Source: Streptomyces sp. AC555_RSS877 (GTDB taxonomy: Bacteria; Actinomycetota; Actinomycetes; Streptomycetales; Streptomycetaceae). Taken from it: DNA of 64,000 bases. This document shows positions 33,304 through 41,540 of the stretch, piece after piece (position 1 is the stretch's first letter; each line of letters starts with the position of its first letter). The translations under genes were made by a program, and so were the position numbers. The DNA lies in the NCBI RefSeq assembly GCF_019049245.1, contig NZ_JAGMUK010000239.1, positions 1 to 64,000 of the forward strand. The letters run 5' to 3'. The notes beneath the pieces are model-generated. The model did no database searches. It saw only the letters and a program-made list of their open reading frames with translations, and had not been told where the DNA came from.

Positions 33304-33589
33304 CGGTCGTTCGGCGTCGAACCCGGGACAGGCACGGTCCACTACGTCCTTCCGCAAGGCGAGGCATGGTTCGCCAACTCCTCCATCGACCTGTGGCTGC
33401 AGACCCTGCACCATTACGGCCTGCACGTCAGCGAGTCCGAGATCCTCAGCGACCCGGATGACCGCGAGGACGAAGCCCTGGCCGAGCTTCAGCATGCTCG
33501 CTGGCGAACTCAAGAAGATCGATCCACCTGCCTTCGACGGCTACAACGGGTTCATCTGGGCCGAGTTCCTCGACCGCTGGCTCTGGTAG
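33304..33589 (+). pseudogene. SUKH-like (SMI1/KNR4-type) protein, C-terminal fragment
   Basis: From about 33304 one frame reads FGVEPGTGTVHYVLPQGEAW, ANSSIDLWLQTLHHYGLHVS and DDREDEALAELQHA. After a frame change near 33495 it continues as AGELKKIDPPAFDGYNGFIW and AEFLDRWLW to the TAG at 33587-33589. The 'NSS...FL..L' and 'IDP.AF......W...L' layout suggests a SUKH-4-type immunity protein. The family call is tentative; truncation and frameshift are clear. Confidence 0.4.
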
Positions 33590-33599
33590 TTGCCCTCGG

Positions 33600-34101
33600 C
33601 CGCCACGATCCCCAAGCGATCACTCGCCGTGTCCGGCGCATCGAGCCCGAATCCCGGGGTGAACAGCAACAACAAGACCGCACCGCGTCGTGCGGGTGCA
33701 GCTGAAAGCCTTGGACGTCGTCGCTGCGGCCGATGATGTCGACAACGAGGCCGAGGTGCTGGACGGTCCAGTCGGTGAGGTGGCCGGTGGGACCGCCGTC
33801 GGCCCGATGCGCGCCAGCCGCCGGAAGCGACCTTTTTCGCCACGGGCAGCAGGATGTGGACGGCGTCCCTGTCGGTCGTGGACGCCGGCGTGACCAGCAC
33901 GGCCTGAAGGAGCCCGAGGGTGTCATTGAGCGGGTGCCGCTTGTGTCCATTTGTCTCTTCCCGGCGTCGAACTCCCGCGAGGCGTGCGTGACGGCGGCGT
34001 CCGCCTTCACCGACTGTGAGTCCACGACCGCGGCACTCGGCTCAACGAGTGGCAGTACGCGCTTCTCGCGGAGGACGTTGCCCTGCGGTACCGCGCTGGC
34101 C
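33600..34101 (-). pseudogene. IS5-family transposase remnant (second, different element)
   Basis: Directly after the ATPase stop the minus strand reads LREKRVLPLVEPSAAVVDSQ, SVKADAAVTHASREFDAGK. After a frame change comes VLVTPASTTDRDAVHILLPV. After another come HLTDWTVQHLGLVVDIIGRS and DDVQGFQ. These are IS5/IS1380-like DDE blocks, with the first catalytic aspartate in VVDSQSV. After DDVQGFQ the expected RRWVVERTF block is replaced by LHPHDAVR, encoded by a 25 bp stretch identical to part of the neighbouring ATPase gene. The element is frameshifted and truncated at both ends. Confidence 0.65.
33678..33702. repeat. 25 bp direct repeat, copy 1 (in the IS5 remnant)
   Basis: The 25 bases at 33678-33702, centred on CACCGCGTCGTGCGGGTGCA, are identical to 35308-35332 in the same orientation. 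In copy 2 the stretch encodes LHPHDAVR of the ATPase in frame. Here it interrupts the transposase remnant at the point where conserved transposase sequence should continue. Confidence 0.7.
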
Positions 34102-36159
34102 TCACTCCTCCGGTATCGAGTGCGGCGCGGTCGGTGTGGATCTCGTGGCCGGTTGGCGCAGCAGTTGTTCGACGAGGCGTTCCTTGGCCAGGGCGAGGTG
34201 GCGCCGGTAGGTGCCGTAGGGCACCCCGAGTCGTCGGGCGGCGGCCTTGTGGGTGCGGGAGGCCGAGATGTAGGCGGCGGTGAGGGCCTCGTGGGCTTTG
34301 ACGCCCGCCGGGTCGATCTGTATCGCGTCGAGTGCGGTGGTGATGGCGCCGCGCAGGTCCGCGGCCGGGTCGGATGAGCCCGGCGCCACGAGATGGGAGT
34401 GCAGCAGGACGCTGGTCGCGAATTCGCGCGGGGTGTGCCAGGTGCGCAGCGCATCGAGTACGCCTTCCTCGAACGCGGCGCGCGGCAGCTGGTCGCCCGG
34501 GCCGCTCGCGGAGGCGGTTGCGGGCCATGTCGCCAGGGGCGTGACCGCGGTGCGCGCCCGGTTTTGCACCCACTGTTCCACTGCTTGCCGTCGCCAGTCC
34601 CGGCCGAAGACATGCTGTCGCAGGCCGCCGACGTCCACGGCCGTGACCTCCGGCATCCCGGCCTCGGCGAGGTAGCGCCCCCACAGGTCGGCGTCTTCGA
34701 AGACGGTGAAGGTGACCGCGCGTCCGTGGATCCTCATCTCCTCGGCGAGGGTGCGCCGGCTGATGAGTTCCATCAGGGGCGAGGGCCGCTGGCCCCCGCC
34801 GGGCTGCACCGCGAAGCGGCGGATGCCCAGGTGCTCGCCCGGTCCGAGGGGTGTGGCCGTCTCCACGAGGTTCCAGACCGCTGCGATGACCGGGTCCTCG
34901 GCGCGGTCATCGGGCAGCGGTGCGTGCAGCCGCAGGATGGCCATGAACGAAACAGGTGTGGTGGAGCCGGTGTAGCGGTGGACGCGGAAGGCGTCCGGCT
35001 GGCGGCGCAGCCAGTGCGCGACCGCGGCTGCCGATGCCGGGCCCTCGGCCTCCTCGGCCATGCGCAGCACGGCGGGTACGTCGTCGGGCCGGAGCGGAGT
35101 GTCCTCGATGTGAGGGTGCGTCCGGTAGTTGTACAGGTTGTCCGGGCCGCCCTGGTCGCGGAAGAGGAACATCCATTCCGCGACTCGTAAGAGCGCGTCG
35201 TCGGCGGTGGCGGAGCGTACGGCTTCCAGGCCGGCGAGGGAGATGCGGGCGCGGATGTCGTCGTAGCGCTCGGGGTCCCGCCAGCGCAGGTCGGCCTCGA
35301 GGGTCGCCCGCACCGCGTCGTGCGGGTGCAGCCCTTCCGGTGTGACCTCGATGTAGGGCAGCTGGCGCAGCCAGGGGAACACCGTATTGGTGTCCTCGTC
35401 ACCCAGTACCGCGCGCAGCAGGGGCTCGCGGGTGACATAGGTCTGTGCGACGACTTCGAGGGCGCGTCGATGGAGGGCGCTGGGCAGGTCGCCGACCAGC
35501 CTCTCGACCAGGGTCGTCAGTGTGTCGCCGGTGGGGTACCACGGCGCGCCGGGTGCGGCCGGGGGCACGGAGGCGGCCAGTGAGAGGGCGAGCGGGCTGC
35601 CTCCCGCGAAGGCGACGAAGGCGCCGCGCTGCTCGGCGGGGACCCCCCGGGCGGCGAGCAGGGCGTCGGACTCGGCGGGATCGAGCGGCCGTACGGGCAG
35701 TGCGGTGAACAGTTGCGCCCACCCGGGGTCCAGCGACCATTCGGCGTCGGGGGCGGTCCTGCCGGCCACCACCACGATCGCCTGGTCGGCGAGCCGCAGC
35801 AGGAAGGTCTCGCGCAGCCACGTCTCGAGTGGCTGGCAGTGTTCGAAGGTGTCGATGAGCAGCACCGCGCCTGGTTCGGCGCACGCCGGGGCGGCGGCCT
35901 CCTCCATCCTGCGCGGGTCGGCGTCGAGGAACCGGGCGTCCACATGCACCACGCGGCGGCCGGCGAGTTCCGCCTGCCGGGCGGCGTAGCGCACGAGCGA
36001 GGACTTGCCGATGCCGCCGGGGCCGTGCAGGTAGGCGACGAGCGGAGCGTGCGCCGCGCCCGACAGCATCAGGTCGAGCACCGCCCGCTCCGGCTCCCTG
36101 CCCACCAGCGCTCCGGCTCGTGCCGCGGCCAGTCGGTCCGCCAGTCCCGCCGCTCCCAA
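34102..36159 (-). CDS. STAND-like ATPase with C-terminal helix-turn-helix (putative regulator)
   Basis: The 685-residue protein begins with a P-loop NTPase domain: VGREPERAVLDL, Walker A LHGPGGIGKSSL (about 46-55), Walker B GAVLLIDTFEH (about 98-106) and an arginine-rich sensor region. The middle is alpha-helical with LHPHDAVRATLEADLRWRD and a GNAT-like stretch (GIRRFAVQPGGG). The end (YISASRTHKAAARRLGVPYG, TYRRHLALAKERLVEQL) looks like a helix-turn-helix. The whole fits actinomycete STAND/LuxR-like ATP-dependent regulators that act alone. It ends exactly where an IS5 remnant begins; I see no operon partner. Target and signal are unknown. Confidence 0.75.
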   Translation of the reverse strand: MGAAGLADRLAAARAGALVGREPERAVLDLMLSGAAHAPLVAYLHGPGGIGKSSLVRYAARQAELAGRRVVHVDARFLDADPRRMEEAAAPACAEPGAVLLIDTFEHCQPLETWLRETFLLRLADQAIVVVAGRTAPDAEWSLDPGWAQLFTALPVRPLDPAESDALLAARGVPAEQRGAFVAFAGGSPLALSLAASVPPAAPGAPWYPTGDTLTTLVERLVGDLPSALHRRALEVVAQTYVTREPLLRAVLGDEDTNTVFPWLRQLPYIEVTPEGLHPHDAVRATLEADLRWRDPERYDDIRARISLAGLEAVRSATADDALLRVAEWMFLFRDQGGPDNLYNYRTHPHIEDTPLRPDDVPAVLRMAEEAEGPASAAAVAHWLRRQPDAFRVHRYTGSTTPVSFMAILRLHAPLPDDRAEDPVIAAVWNLVETATPLGPGEHLGIRRFAVQPGGGQRPSPLMELISRRTLAEEMRIHGRAVTFTVFEDADLWGRYLAEAGMPEVTAVDVGGLRQHVFGRDWRRQAVEQWVQNRARTAVTPLATWPATASASGPGDQLPRAAFEEGVLDALRTWHTPREFATSVLLHSHLVAPGSSDPAADLRGAITTALDAIQIDPAGVKAHEALTAAYISASRTHKAAARRLGVPYGTYRRHLALAKERLVEQLLRQPATRSTPTAPHSIPEE
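35308..35332. repeat. 25 bp direct repeat, copy 2 (in the ATPase gene)
   Basis: Identical to 33678-33702. Here it lies in frame inside the ATPase coding sequence and specifies part of EGLHPHDAVRATL, so this is probably the original copy. Confidence 0.7.
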
Positions 36160-36409
36160 TACAAGCTCCTTTCGTCAGGCCCATTTTGCCGTCGAAGATC
36201 GGTGTGATGAAGCGCTTTCTACGTGAGTGGTACAGAGCGCGGGGCAGCATCCCGGGACAGGAGGCGCTACTCGGATGTGTGCAGCATCGACTCGGTGTCG
36301 TCCGGGTGTTGCGCCTCAGTCCCTGTCCTCGGCGCGCTCGTCAATTCCCCTGGGCCCGGCGTCGAGCGGGACGTGTCGTTGCCCCTTCTGCGTGGCCTGG
36401 GTCGAGTCC

Positions 36410-36913
36410 TTATGCTCCGCCTTTGCGGCGGCGAGGCGCGGCCGAGCGGGACGGCATCGAGCGCATGTGGTCGCGCACCGGCGCCAGCAGGCCGGCGAGA
36501 GCTTCGACGTCGTCGCGCGAAAGCGGCTCGAACAGCAGGCCGCTGACCACCTCGATGTGGCCCGGCAGCACCTTCGCAAGCAGCTCACGCCCGGCGTCGG
36601 TGAGGGTGACGGTGATGCTTCGTTCGTCGTCCGGCGAGGGAGCGCGGACGACCAGGCCCTCCTTCTGGAGCAGATCCACCTGGTAGGTCAGGCCGCTGCG
36701 GCTGTAGACGACGCCGTCGGCCAGGTCGGTCATGCGGTGACTGCCCGTCGGAGAGTCCCCGAGGCGGGCCAGCAGCTGGAACTGCACATAGCTGAGATCG
36801 CCGGCCTCGCGCAGCTGCTGCTCGACCGCGTGCCGGAGCAGGCTGGTCACCTCGATGAGGTCGAAGTAGGCGCCGAGCTGTACGGGGTCGAGCGACGGCG
36901 TTGAATCAGGCAT
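36410..36913 (-). CDS. MarR-family regulator of the quinone-reductase/esterase operon
   Basis: The 167-residue MarR protein has the winged helix VQFQLLARLGDSPTGSHRMT, VYSRSGLTYQVDLLQKEGLV and the wing APSPDDERSITVTLTDAG. Its own promoter carries the palindrome GCTTCGAATTCGAAGC at 36928-36943, 15 bp upstream of the ATG. The same 16 bp occurs twice at the promoter of the oxidoreductase at 37974. Shared operators make it the almost certain repressor of that operon and of itself. A -10-like TAGACT at 36925-36920 places the transcript start at or next to the ATG, so the mRNA may be leaderless. Confidence 0.9.
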   Translation of the reverse strand: MPDSTPSLDPVQLGAYFDLIEVTSLLRHAVEQQLREAGDLSYVQFQLLARLGDSPTGSHRMTDLADGVVYSRSGLTYQVDLLQKEGLVVRAPSPDDERSITVTLTDAGRELLAKVLPGHIEVVSGLLFEPLSRDDVEALAGLLAPVRDHMRSMPSRSAAPRRRKGGA

Positions 36914-36927
36914 GACCGAAGTCTACT

Positions 36928-36943
36928 GCTTCGAATTCGAAGC
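36928..36943. promoter_or_regulatory. MarR operator 1 (autoregulatory)
   Basis: GCTTCGAATTCGAAGC is a perfect 16 bp palindrome. On the minus strand it sits just upstream of the -10-like TAGACT (36925-36920), covering the spacer of the marR promoter. The identical sequence recurs at 37889-37904 and 37927-37942. Confidence 0.85.
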
Positions 36944-37296
36944 GTGTGGCGTGGCGTCGTCCAGCCATCCCAGGCGGAGCTGGAACTGAACTCCTCCGTG
37001 AGTTCCGGTGTCACCCCGGGCAGGTGGATCGGACGGGCGCGAGGGTCGCCCGGCCCTAAGTAGTGACCTCGTGAGCACACCGTGTGGGCAGTGTTGGGCC
37101 CGACTGAGCACCGCGGAACATGGAGTTCGGACAGTGCCGCGGCACAGGGTTACGAGCAGAAGGACGGCGCCGCCGCCCACGTATCCCGAGGACCGGCCAT
37201 GAACATCCCCTGCCTCGCGCAACGTCGTCCTCGGCCCTCCCCGGTGACGGCACGACAGCCCGGCCGCAGCGCAGAAGCCATGAACACGACGCCGGG
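36944..37296. other. Gene-free stretch between marR and the FMN reductase remnant
   Basis: No frame on either strand here looks like conserved protein. The two possible ATGs at 37199 and 37280 lead into arginine/proline-rich translations without support. It may contain the promoter of the gene starting at 37297. Confidence 0.4.
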
Positions 37297-37876
37297 ATGA
37301 GCACCGCCGCGTGGAGCCCGGTGTCCCTGGCAGTCCTGTGCGCCGGCGTCGGTTACGGGCGCTCGACTCGCCTGCTCGCGGACTGGGTTGCGGAGGCGGT
37401 GTGCCGGTCGCTGGCGGCCGGGGGCGCGCGCGCCGAGGTGGAGGTGGTGGAGCTGCACCGGCTGGTGGCCGATCTCGCCCAGTACTCCGCCCAGGGCCGC
37501 GTCAGTCTCGACCTGCGGGAGGCGATCGCGGCGGTCGTGGCGGCCGATGGGCTGGCTGGTGGTGGCGACCCCGGTGCTCGCCGCATCTCCGAGCGAGGTG
37601 TTCGACTCGTTCTTCGCCGTCCTCGGGGACAAAGTCCTCTCTGGCATGCCGGTGCTGCTGGCGCTTAACAGCAGTTCCGACCGGCAGCCACCTGACATCG
37701 CGCAGGTGATGCGCAGGCGCCTGACCAGCGTGCATGCCGAACCCGTGCCCACGGTCGTCGTCGCGGGCCCCGCCGACTGGCAGACCACGGTTGGCAGCGA
37801 CGCGGGGCGGCTGCGCGCCTGCATCGACCGAGCCGCCGTCGAGCTCGCCACGGCGATGCGCTCCCGCCGGCAGTGA
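37297..37876 (+). pseudogene. NADPH-dependent FMN reductase-type flavoprotein, frameshifted
   Basis: From the ATG at 37297 the frame reads SPVSLAVLCAGVGYGRSTRL, LADWVAEAVCRS and LHRLVADLAQYSAQGRVS, LDLREAIAAVVAADGL, the first half of an NAD(P)H:FMN oxidoreductase (flavodoxin-like) of the CE1759 type. At about 37545-37560 the homologous text moves to another frame: VVATPVLAASPSEVFDSFFA, DKVLSGMPVLLALN and VPTVVVAGPADWQTTVG, ending at 37876. A single indel explains this, so it is either a recent pseudogene or a sequencing error. The two halves are otherwise complete. It lies next to the MarR operators, with its stop 11 bp before operator 2. Confidence 0.65.
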
Positions 37877-37886
37877 CCGACACCAC

Positions 37887-37945
37887 TTGCTTCGAATTCG
37901 AAGCAGATGTACCGTCATCAATAGTTGCTTCGAATTCGAAGCAAC
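37887..37945 (+). promoter_or_regulatory. Promoter of the quinone-reductase operon with two MarR operators
   Basis: A -35 TTGCTT (37887-37892) and -10 TACCGT (37910-37915) are 17 bp apart. The palindrome GCTTCGAATTCGAAGC occupies 37889-37904, over the -35 and spacer. A second copy at 37927-37942, whose symmetry extends to 37924-37945, lies just after the expected transcription start. Centres are 38 bp apart. A repressor bound at both sites would fully block the promoter. The ATG of the first gene is at 37974. Confidence 0.85.
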
Positions 37946-37973
37946 TCCAATCGCAGTGAAGGTGAGAACCCCC

Positions 37974-38918
37974 ATGAAGGCAGTGCGTTTCCACGAGTAC
38001 GGCGACCCCAGTGTCCTGCGCTACGAGGACGTGGAGCAGCCCGTCCCCGGGGCCGGGCAGGTCCGCATCCGCGTCGCCGCGACGTCGTTCAACTCCGTCG
38101 ACGGCAACATCCGCGGCGGTTTCATGCAAGGCCCCATACCGGTGGTGCTGCCGCACACTCCCGGCATCGACGTCGCCGGCACCATCGACGCTGTCGGCGC
38201 GGGCGTCGACAGCCTCGCCGTTGGCGACGACGTCGTCGGCTTCCTGCCGATGGACGGCACCGGAGCCGCCGCGCAGTACGTTCTCGCGCCAGCCGACGTC
38301 CTGACCCCGGCCCCCAAGAACATCCCCCTGGCCGACGCCGCCGCACTCCCGCTGGTGGGCCTGACCGCGTACCAGGCGCTGTTCGACCACGCCAAGCTCA
38401 CTGCCGGGCAACGCGTGCTGATCAACGGAGCCGGTGGAGCGGTCGGCGGCTACGCCGTACAACTGGCCAAGACGGCAGGCGCCCACGTCATCGCCACAGC
38501 CAGTCCGCGCAGCAGCGCGGCGGTCACATCGGCCGGCGCCGACGAAGTCATCGACCACACCACCACCAGCGTGACCGCCGCGGTGACCGAACCGGTCGAC
38601 GTCGCACTCAACCTCGCACCGGTCGCCCCGGACGAACTGGCCGCGCTCGTCACGCTGGTCCGTGCCGGCGGGGTCGTCGTGAACACCACGGTATGGATGC
38701 CCGCCCCCAGCGACGAGGAGCGCGACGTGCGGGGCATCGACCTGTTCGTCCGCAGCGACGCCGACCAGCTGGCCCAACTCGTGGTGTCGACCGACCGTGG
38801 CGAGCTGCGCGTCGACGTCGCCGAGCGGCTGCCGCTGGCCGACCTGCCGGCGCTCCACGCCCGGGCCGCCGAAGGCACCGTGCACGGCAAGGTCATCGTC
38901 GTCCCGCCCGTCGCCTGA
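37974..38918 (+). CDS. NADPH:quinone oxidoreductase-type (zinc-independent MDR) enzyme
   Basis: The 314-residue medium-chain dehydrogenase/reductase lacks the catalytic and structural zinc ligands, as in quinone oxidoreductases. Visible are MKAVRFHEYGDPSVLRYEDV at the N-terminus, TPGIDVAGTIDAVGAGV, the dimer/substrate region LPLVGLTAYQALFD, and the cofactor loop VLINGAGGAVGGYAVQLAKT. It starts at the ATG at 37974 with GAAGGTGAG upstream. Two MarR operators flank its promoter, and an esterase follows 29 bp after its stop. Quinones or electrophiles are common ligands of MarR proteins with such targets, so a role in quinone detoxification is plausible. Confidence 0.9.
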   Translation: MKAVRFHEYGDPSVLRYEDVEQPVPGAGQVRIRVAATSFNSVDGNIRGGFMQGPIPVVLPHTPGIDVAGTIDAVGAGVDSLAVGDDVVGFLPMDGTGAAAQYVLAPADVLTPAPKNIPLADAAALPLVGLTAYQALFDHAKLTAGQRVLINGAGGAVGGYAVQLAKTAGAHVIATASPRSSAAVTSAGADEVIDHTTTSVTAAVTEPVDVALNLAPVAPDELAALVTLVRAGGVVVNTTVWMPAPSDEERDVRGIDLFVRSDADQLAQLVVSTDRGELRVDVAERLPLADLPALHARAAEGTVHGKVIVVPPVA

Positions 38919-38947
38919 CGCCGATCCTCCACCGAAAGGAAAAGGCC

Positions 38948-39898
38948 ATGGCACTCAGTCTGGATCCCGAAATCGCCGAGGCGCTGGCCCCGATGGCCGG
39001 CGCGATGGCGGACGCCACACCACCGGTAGTGGGGGACATCGCGGCGCGGCGCGCCATGTGGGAGCCGATCATCGGCGCCGCGGGAACGGCCCAGCCGATC
39101 CCAGCCGACGCGCAGACCAGCGAGCACCACACGACTGCAGGCGACGGCGCGCGGATCACCATGCGCTGGTACACCAAGGACGGCGCGGTGCCGGGCCCGG
39201 CCGTGCTGTTCTTCCACGGCGGCGGATACATCTTCGGCCACATCGACCTGTTCGACGGCCCGGTCTCCCGCTACGTCTCCGCCAGCGGCGTGCCGATGCT
39301 GTCAGTCCAGTACCGCCGCGCCCCCGAGCACCCCTTCCCGACCCCGCTCGAGGACGCCTACACCGCACTGCGCTGGCTGCACGCACACGCCGCCGAACTC
39401 GGCATCGACCCCGACCGGATCGGTGTGATGGGTGACAGCGCGGGAGGCGGCATGGCCGCAGGACTGACGATCCTCGCCCGCGAGCGCGGCGGCCCGAAGA
39501 TCGCCCGCCAGATCCTCATCATGCCGATGCTCGACGACCGCACCACCACCCCCGACCCCCACATCGCGCCCTACGTGCTGTGGTCCTACGACGACAGCCT
39601 CACCGCCTGGCCGGCCCTGCTCGGCGAGGCCGCCGGCGGGCCCGACGTCCCGGCCACGGCGGCCCCGGCCCGGCTCGAGGACGCGACCGGCCTGCCGCCG
39701 GCCTACATCGAGGTCGGCCAGCTCGACGTCTTCCGCGACGAAGACACCGCTTACGCCACCAAGCTCAGCCGCGCCGGCGTGCCGGTCGAATTCCACCTGC
39801 ACCCCGGCGCCCCGCACGAGTTCGACTCCATCGCCTTCACCTCCGACGTCGCCCGCCGCGCCATCGCCGACCGCATCCGCGTCCTCAAGTCGATCTGA
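38948..39898 (+). CDS. Alpha/beta hydrolase (HSL/acetyl-esterase type)
   Basis: The 316-residue cytosolic esterase has the oxyanion-hole motif FFHGGGYIFG (HGGG 90-93), the family block YRRAPEHPFPTPLEDAY, the nucleophile Ser164 in GDSAGGG, the acid in DVFRDEDT and the histidine in HPGAPHEFD. All catalytic residues are present. The ATG at 38948 follows GAAAGGAAAA, 29 bp after the quinone-reductase stop, so the two are an operon under the MarR operators. It may hydrolyse ester groups of the same compound class handled by the reductase. Confidence 0.92.
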   Translation: MALSLDPEIAEALAPMAGAMADATPPVVGDIAARRAMWEPIIGAAGTAQPIPADAQTSEHHTTAGDGARITMRWYTKDGAVPGPAVLFFHGGGYIFGHIDLFDGPVSRYVSASGVPMLSVQYRRAPEHPFPTPLEDAYTALRWLHAHAAELGIDPDRIGVMGDSAGGGMAAGLTILARERGGPKIARQILIMPMLDDRTTTPDPHIAPYVLWSYDDSLTAWPALLGEAAGGPDVPATAAPARLEDATGLPPAYIEVGQLDVFRDEDTAYATKLSRAGVPVEFHLHPGAPHEFDSIAFTSDVARRAIADRIRVLKSI

Positions 39899-40148
39899 GC
39901 CGGCACCGAACGCGCTCACTCCGTACCGCAGGAGGGGTATGCAACCCCGCCACACAGGCGGGCCCTCGCCCCGTTGCCCGCCGCGATGGGGCCCCTCGGA
40001 CACCGGCAAGAACACACTGAAGCACCGCGCCGCCGGGCCGGACCACTTCGGGCAGCGTGCGCATCGATGGCCGGGAGACTGCCGGGCTGCATGCCAGCTG
40101 CCCGGCACTTGATCCTCACCTGACTGACCTTTGAAGGAGACGATTTCG

Positions 40149-40649
40149 ATGATTCCTGATGACGACCTGTCCCGTTCGCTGACCGTGGCGGACCCCGACG
40201 ATCCCGGTACGACGTACATCTCTTTGGTGGGCAACACGTACGCCATGTTGGTCACCGGCGAGCAGACCGACGGCCGGTACTGCCTGATCGACATGCGCGT
40301 GCCCGACGGCGGTGGTCCGCCGCCGCACCGGCACGACTTCGAGGAGATGTTCACGGTCCTCGAGGGCGAGATCGAGTTCACCTTCCGCGGCGAGAAGCAC
40401 ACGGTGCGGGCCGGGTCCACAGTGAACATCCCGGCCAACGCCCCGCACAACTTCCGCAACGCCTCGGGTGCGCCGGCCCGCATGCTGTGCATGTGCACCC
40501 CGGCCGGCCAGGACGAGTACTTCACGCGCATCGGCGATGTCGTCGCGGGCAAGGACGCGCCGCCGCCACAGCTGTCGCAGGGCGAGCTCGCGGAGCGCCG
40601 CCGCCGCGCGGCCGAGTTGGCCTCAACCTATCGGAGCGAGTTCCTGTGA
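40149..40649 (+). CDS. Cupin-domain protein
   Basis: The 166-residue protein has a single cupin barrel. Motif 1 is PPPHRHDFEEMFTVLEGEIEF, given here as positions 58-78, with two histidines and a glutamate as metal ligands; motif 2 is PANAPHNFRNASG with the fourth ligand. The start at ATG 40149 follows GAAGGAGA at the right distance. Such proteins can be dioxygenases, isomerases or sensors, and the function cannot be assigned. A 250 bp gap without genes separates it from the esterase, so it probably has its own promoter. Confidence 0.85.
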   Translation: MIPDDDLSRSLTVADPDDPGTTYISLVGNTYAMLVTGEQTDGRYCLIDMRVPDGGGPPPHRHDFEEMFTVLEGEIEFTFRGEKHTVRAGSTVNIPANAPHNFRNASGAPARMLCMCTPAGQDEYFTRIGDVVAGKDAPPPQLSQGELAERRRRAAELASTYRSEFL

Positions 40650-40758
40650 CTCGCAAGGCCGGCAAGCCCGGTACCGGTCGACAGGGTGAAGTTCCCGCTG
40701 AGCTGGACAGTCAGGGCCAGATTGTTCGGACCTGTCTGCGCTCGGCCGGATACTGGCC

Positions 40759-41228
40759 ATGATGCTGGCCTTCGCGGGAACGGTGGCATTCGCGGTAGTG
40801 CTGGCCCGCCTGATCCTCGAACCATCAGCAGCATCCGTGCCCCTGACACACAGCAACCTGCGCCCCGGTGACTCCATCCGTGCCTACCTCGCGCAGCCCA
40901 CGTCCGGTGACACGGTCAAGCAGTTCGGCGGCAATATCGTGATGGGGATACCCTTCGGCGTACTGCTGCCCGTACTCGTGCCCCGAACACGAGGACTGCT
41001 CCGCGTAGCGGCAGCCACCGCTCTCGTGATGATCCTCGTCGAACTCGTCCAAGGCGCCCTCATCACCGGGCGCGCTTCGACATCGATGACGTTCTGCTCA
41101 ACACCACGGGTGCCCTCATCGACTACCTGCTGATCGGCCTCCGGCTCGGCCGCGCAGTGCATCCCCGACGCCGCCACTGGTGGCACCGCTTCACCAAACG
41201 CCCGGTGACTTCCACGGATCCGGCATAG
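40759..41228 (+). pseudogene. VanZ-family membrane protein, frameshifted near the end
   Basis: From the ATG at 40759 the frame reads MMLAFAGTVAFAVVLARLIL, NLRPGDSIRAYLAQPTSGDT and VKQFGGNIVMGIPFGVLLPV, LVELVQGALITGRA, a VanZ-like small membrane protein with about four helices. At about 41078 one base is missing: the expected FDIDDVLLNTTGALIDYLLI is in the next frame and ends at the TAG at 41226-41228. A single-base deletion or sequencing error would explain it. Translation may begin slightly upstream (SWTVRARLFG at about 40695). Confidence 0.65.
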
Positions 41229-41286
41229 GCCCAATCCTCGGTCCCAAAACCCCCTAGAGAAAAGCCGACTTGCTACCTGCGCCGAT

Positions 41287-41493
41287 GCCGGCCACCTCGC
41301 CTCCAGGCCAGCTACAGAAGCCAGCGAATACGCAGCCGACGAGCGCAACGGCGTCGTCGGCACGACCGAACTCCTCAACTACGTCCGGGCTCTCCGGTCC
41401 GCACTCGCCCACGGGCTCCCGCCTGACGCGTTCGACCGGGAAACAGCACCAGGATCCACGCCACAGCAGAGGACCGACATACAGCGCCCCTGA
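41287..41493 (+). pseudogene. C-terminal fragment of an unrecognised protein
   Basis: Frame 41287-41493 reads AGHLASRPATEASEYAADER, NGVVGTTELLNYVRALRSAL and AHGLPPDAFDRETAPG to a TGA. It has the look of real protein (helical, codon-like composition) but no start is available upstream before unrelated sequence. I do not recognise the family. It may be the tail of a gene lost when the region was rearranged. Confidence 0.25.
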
Positions 41494-41540
41494 AGAACCG
41501 CCATGGCTGAGCCCACTTGATTACGTAACGTCAGATACTT

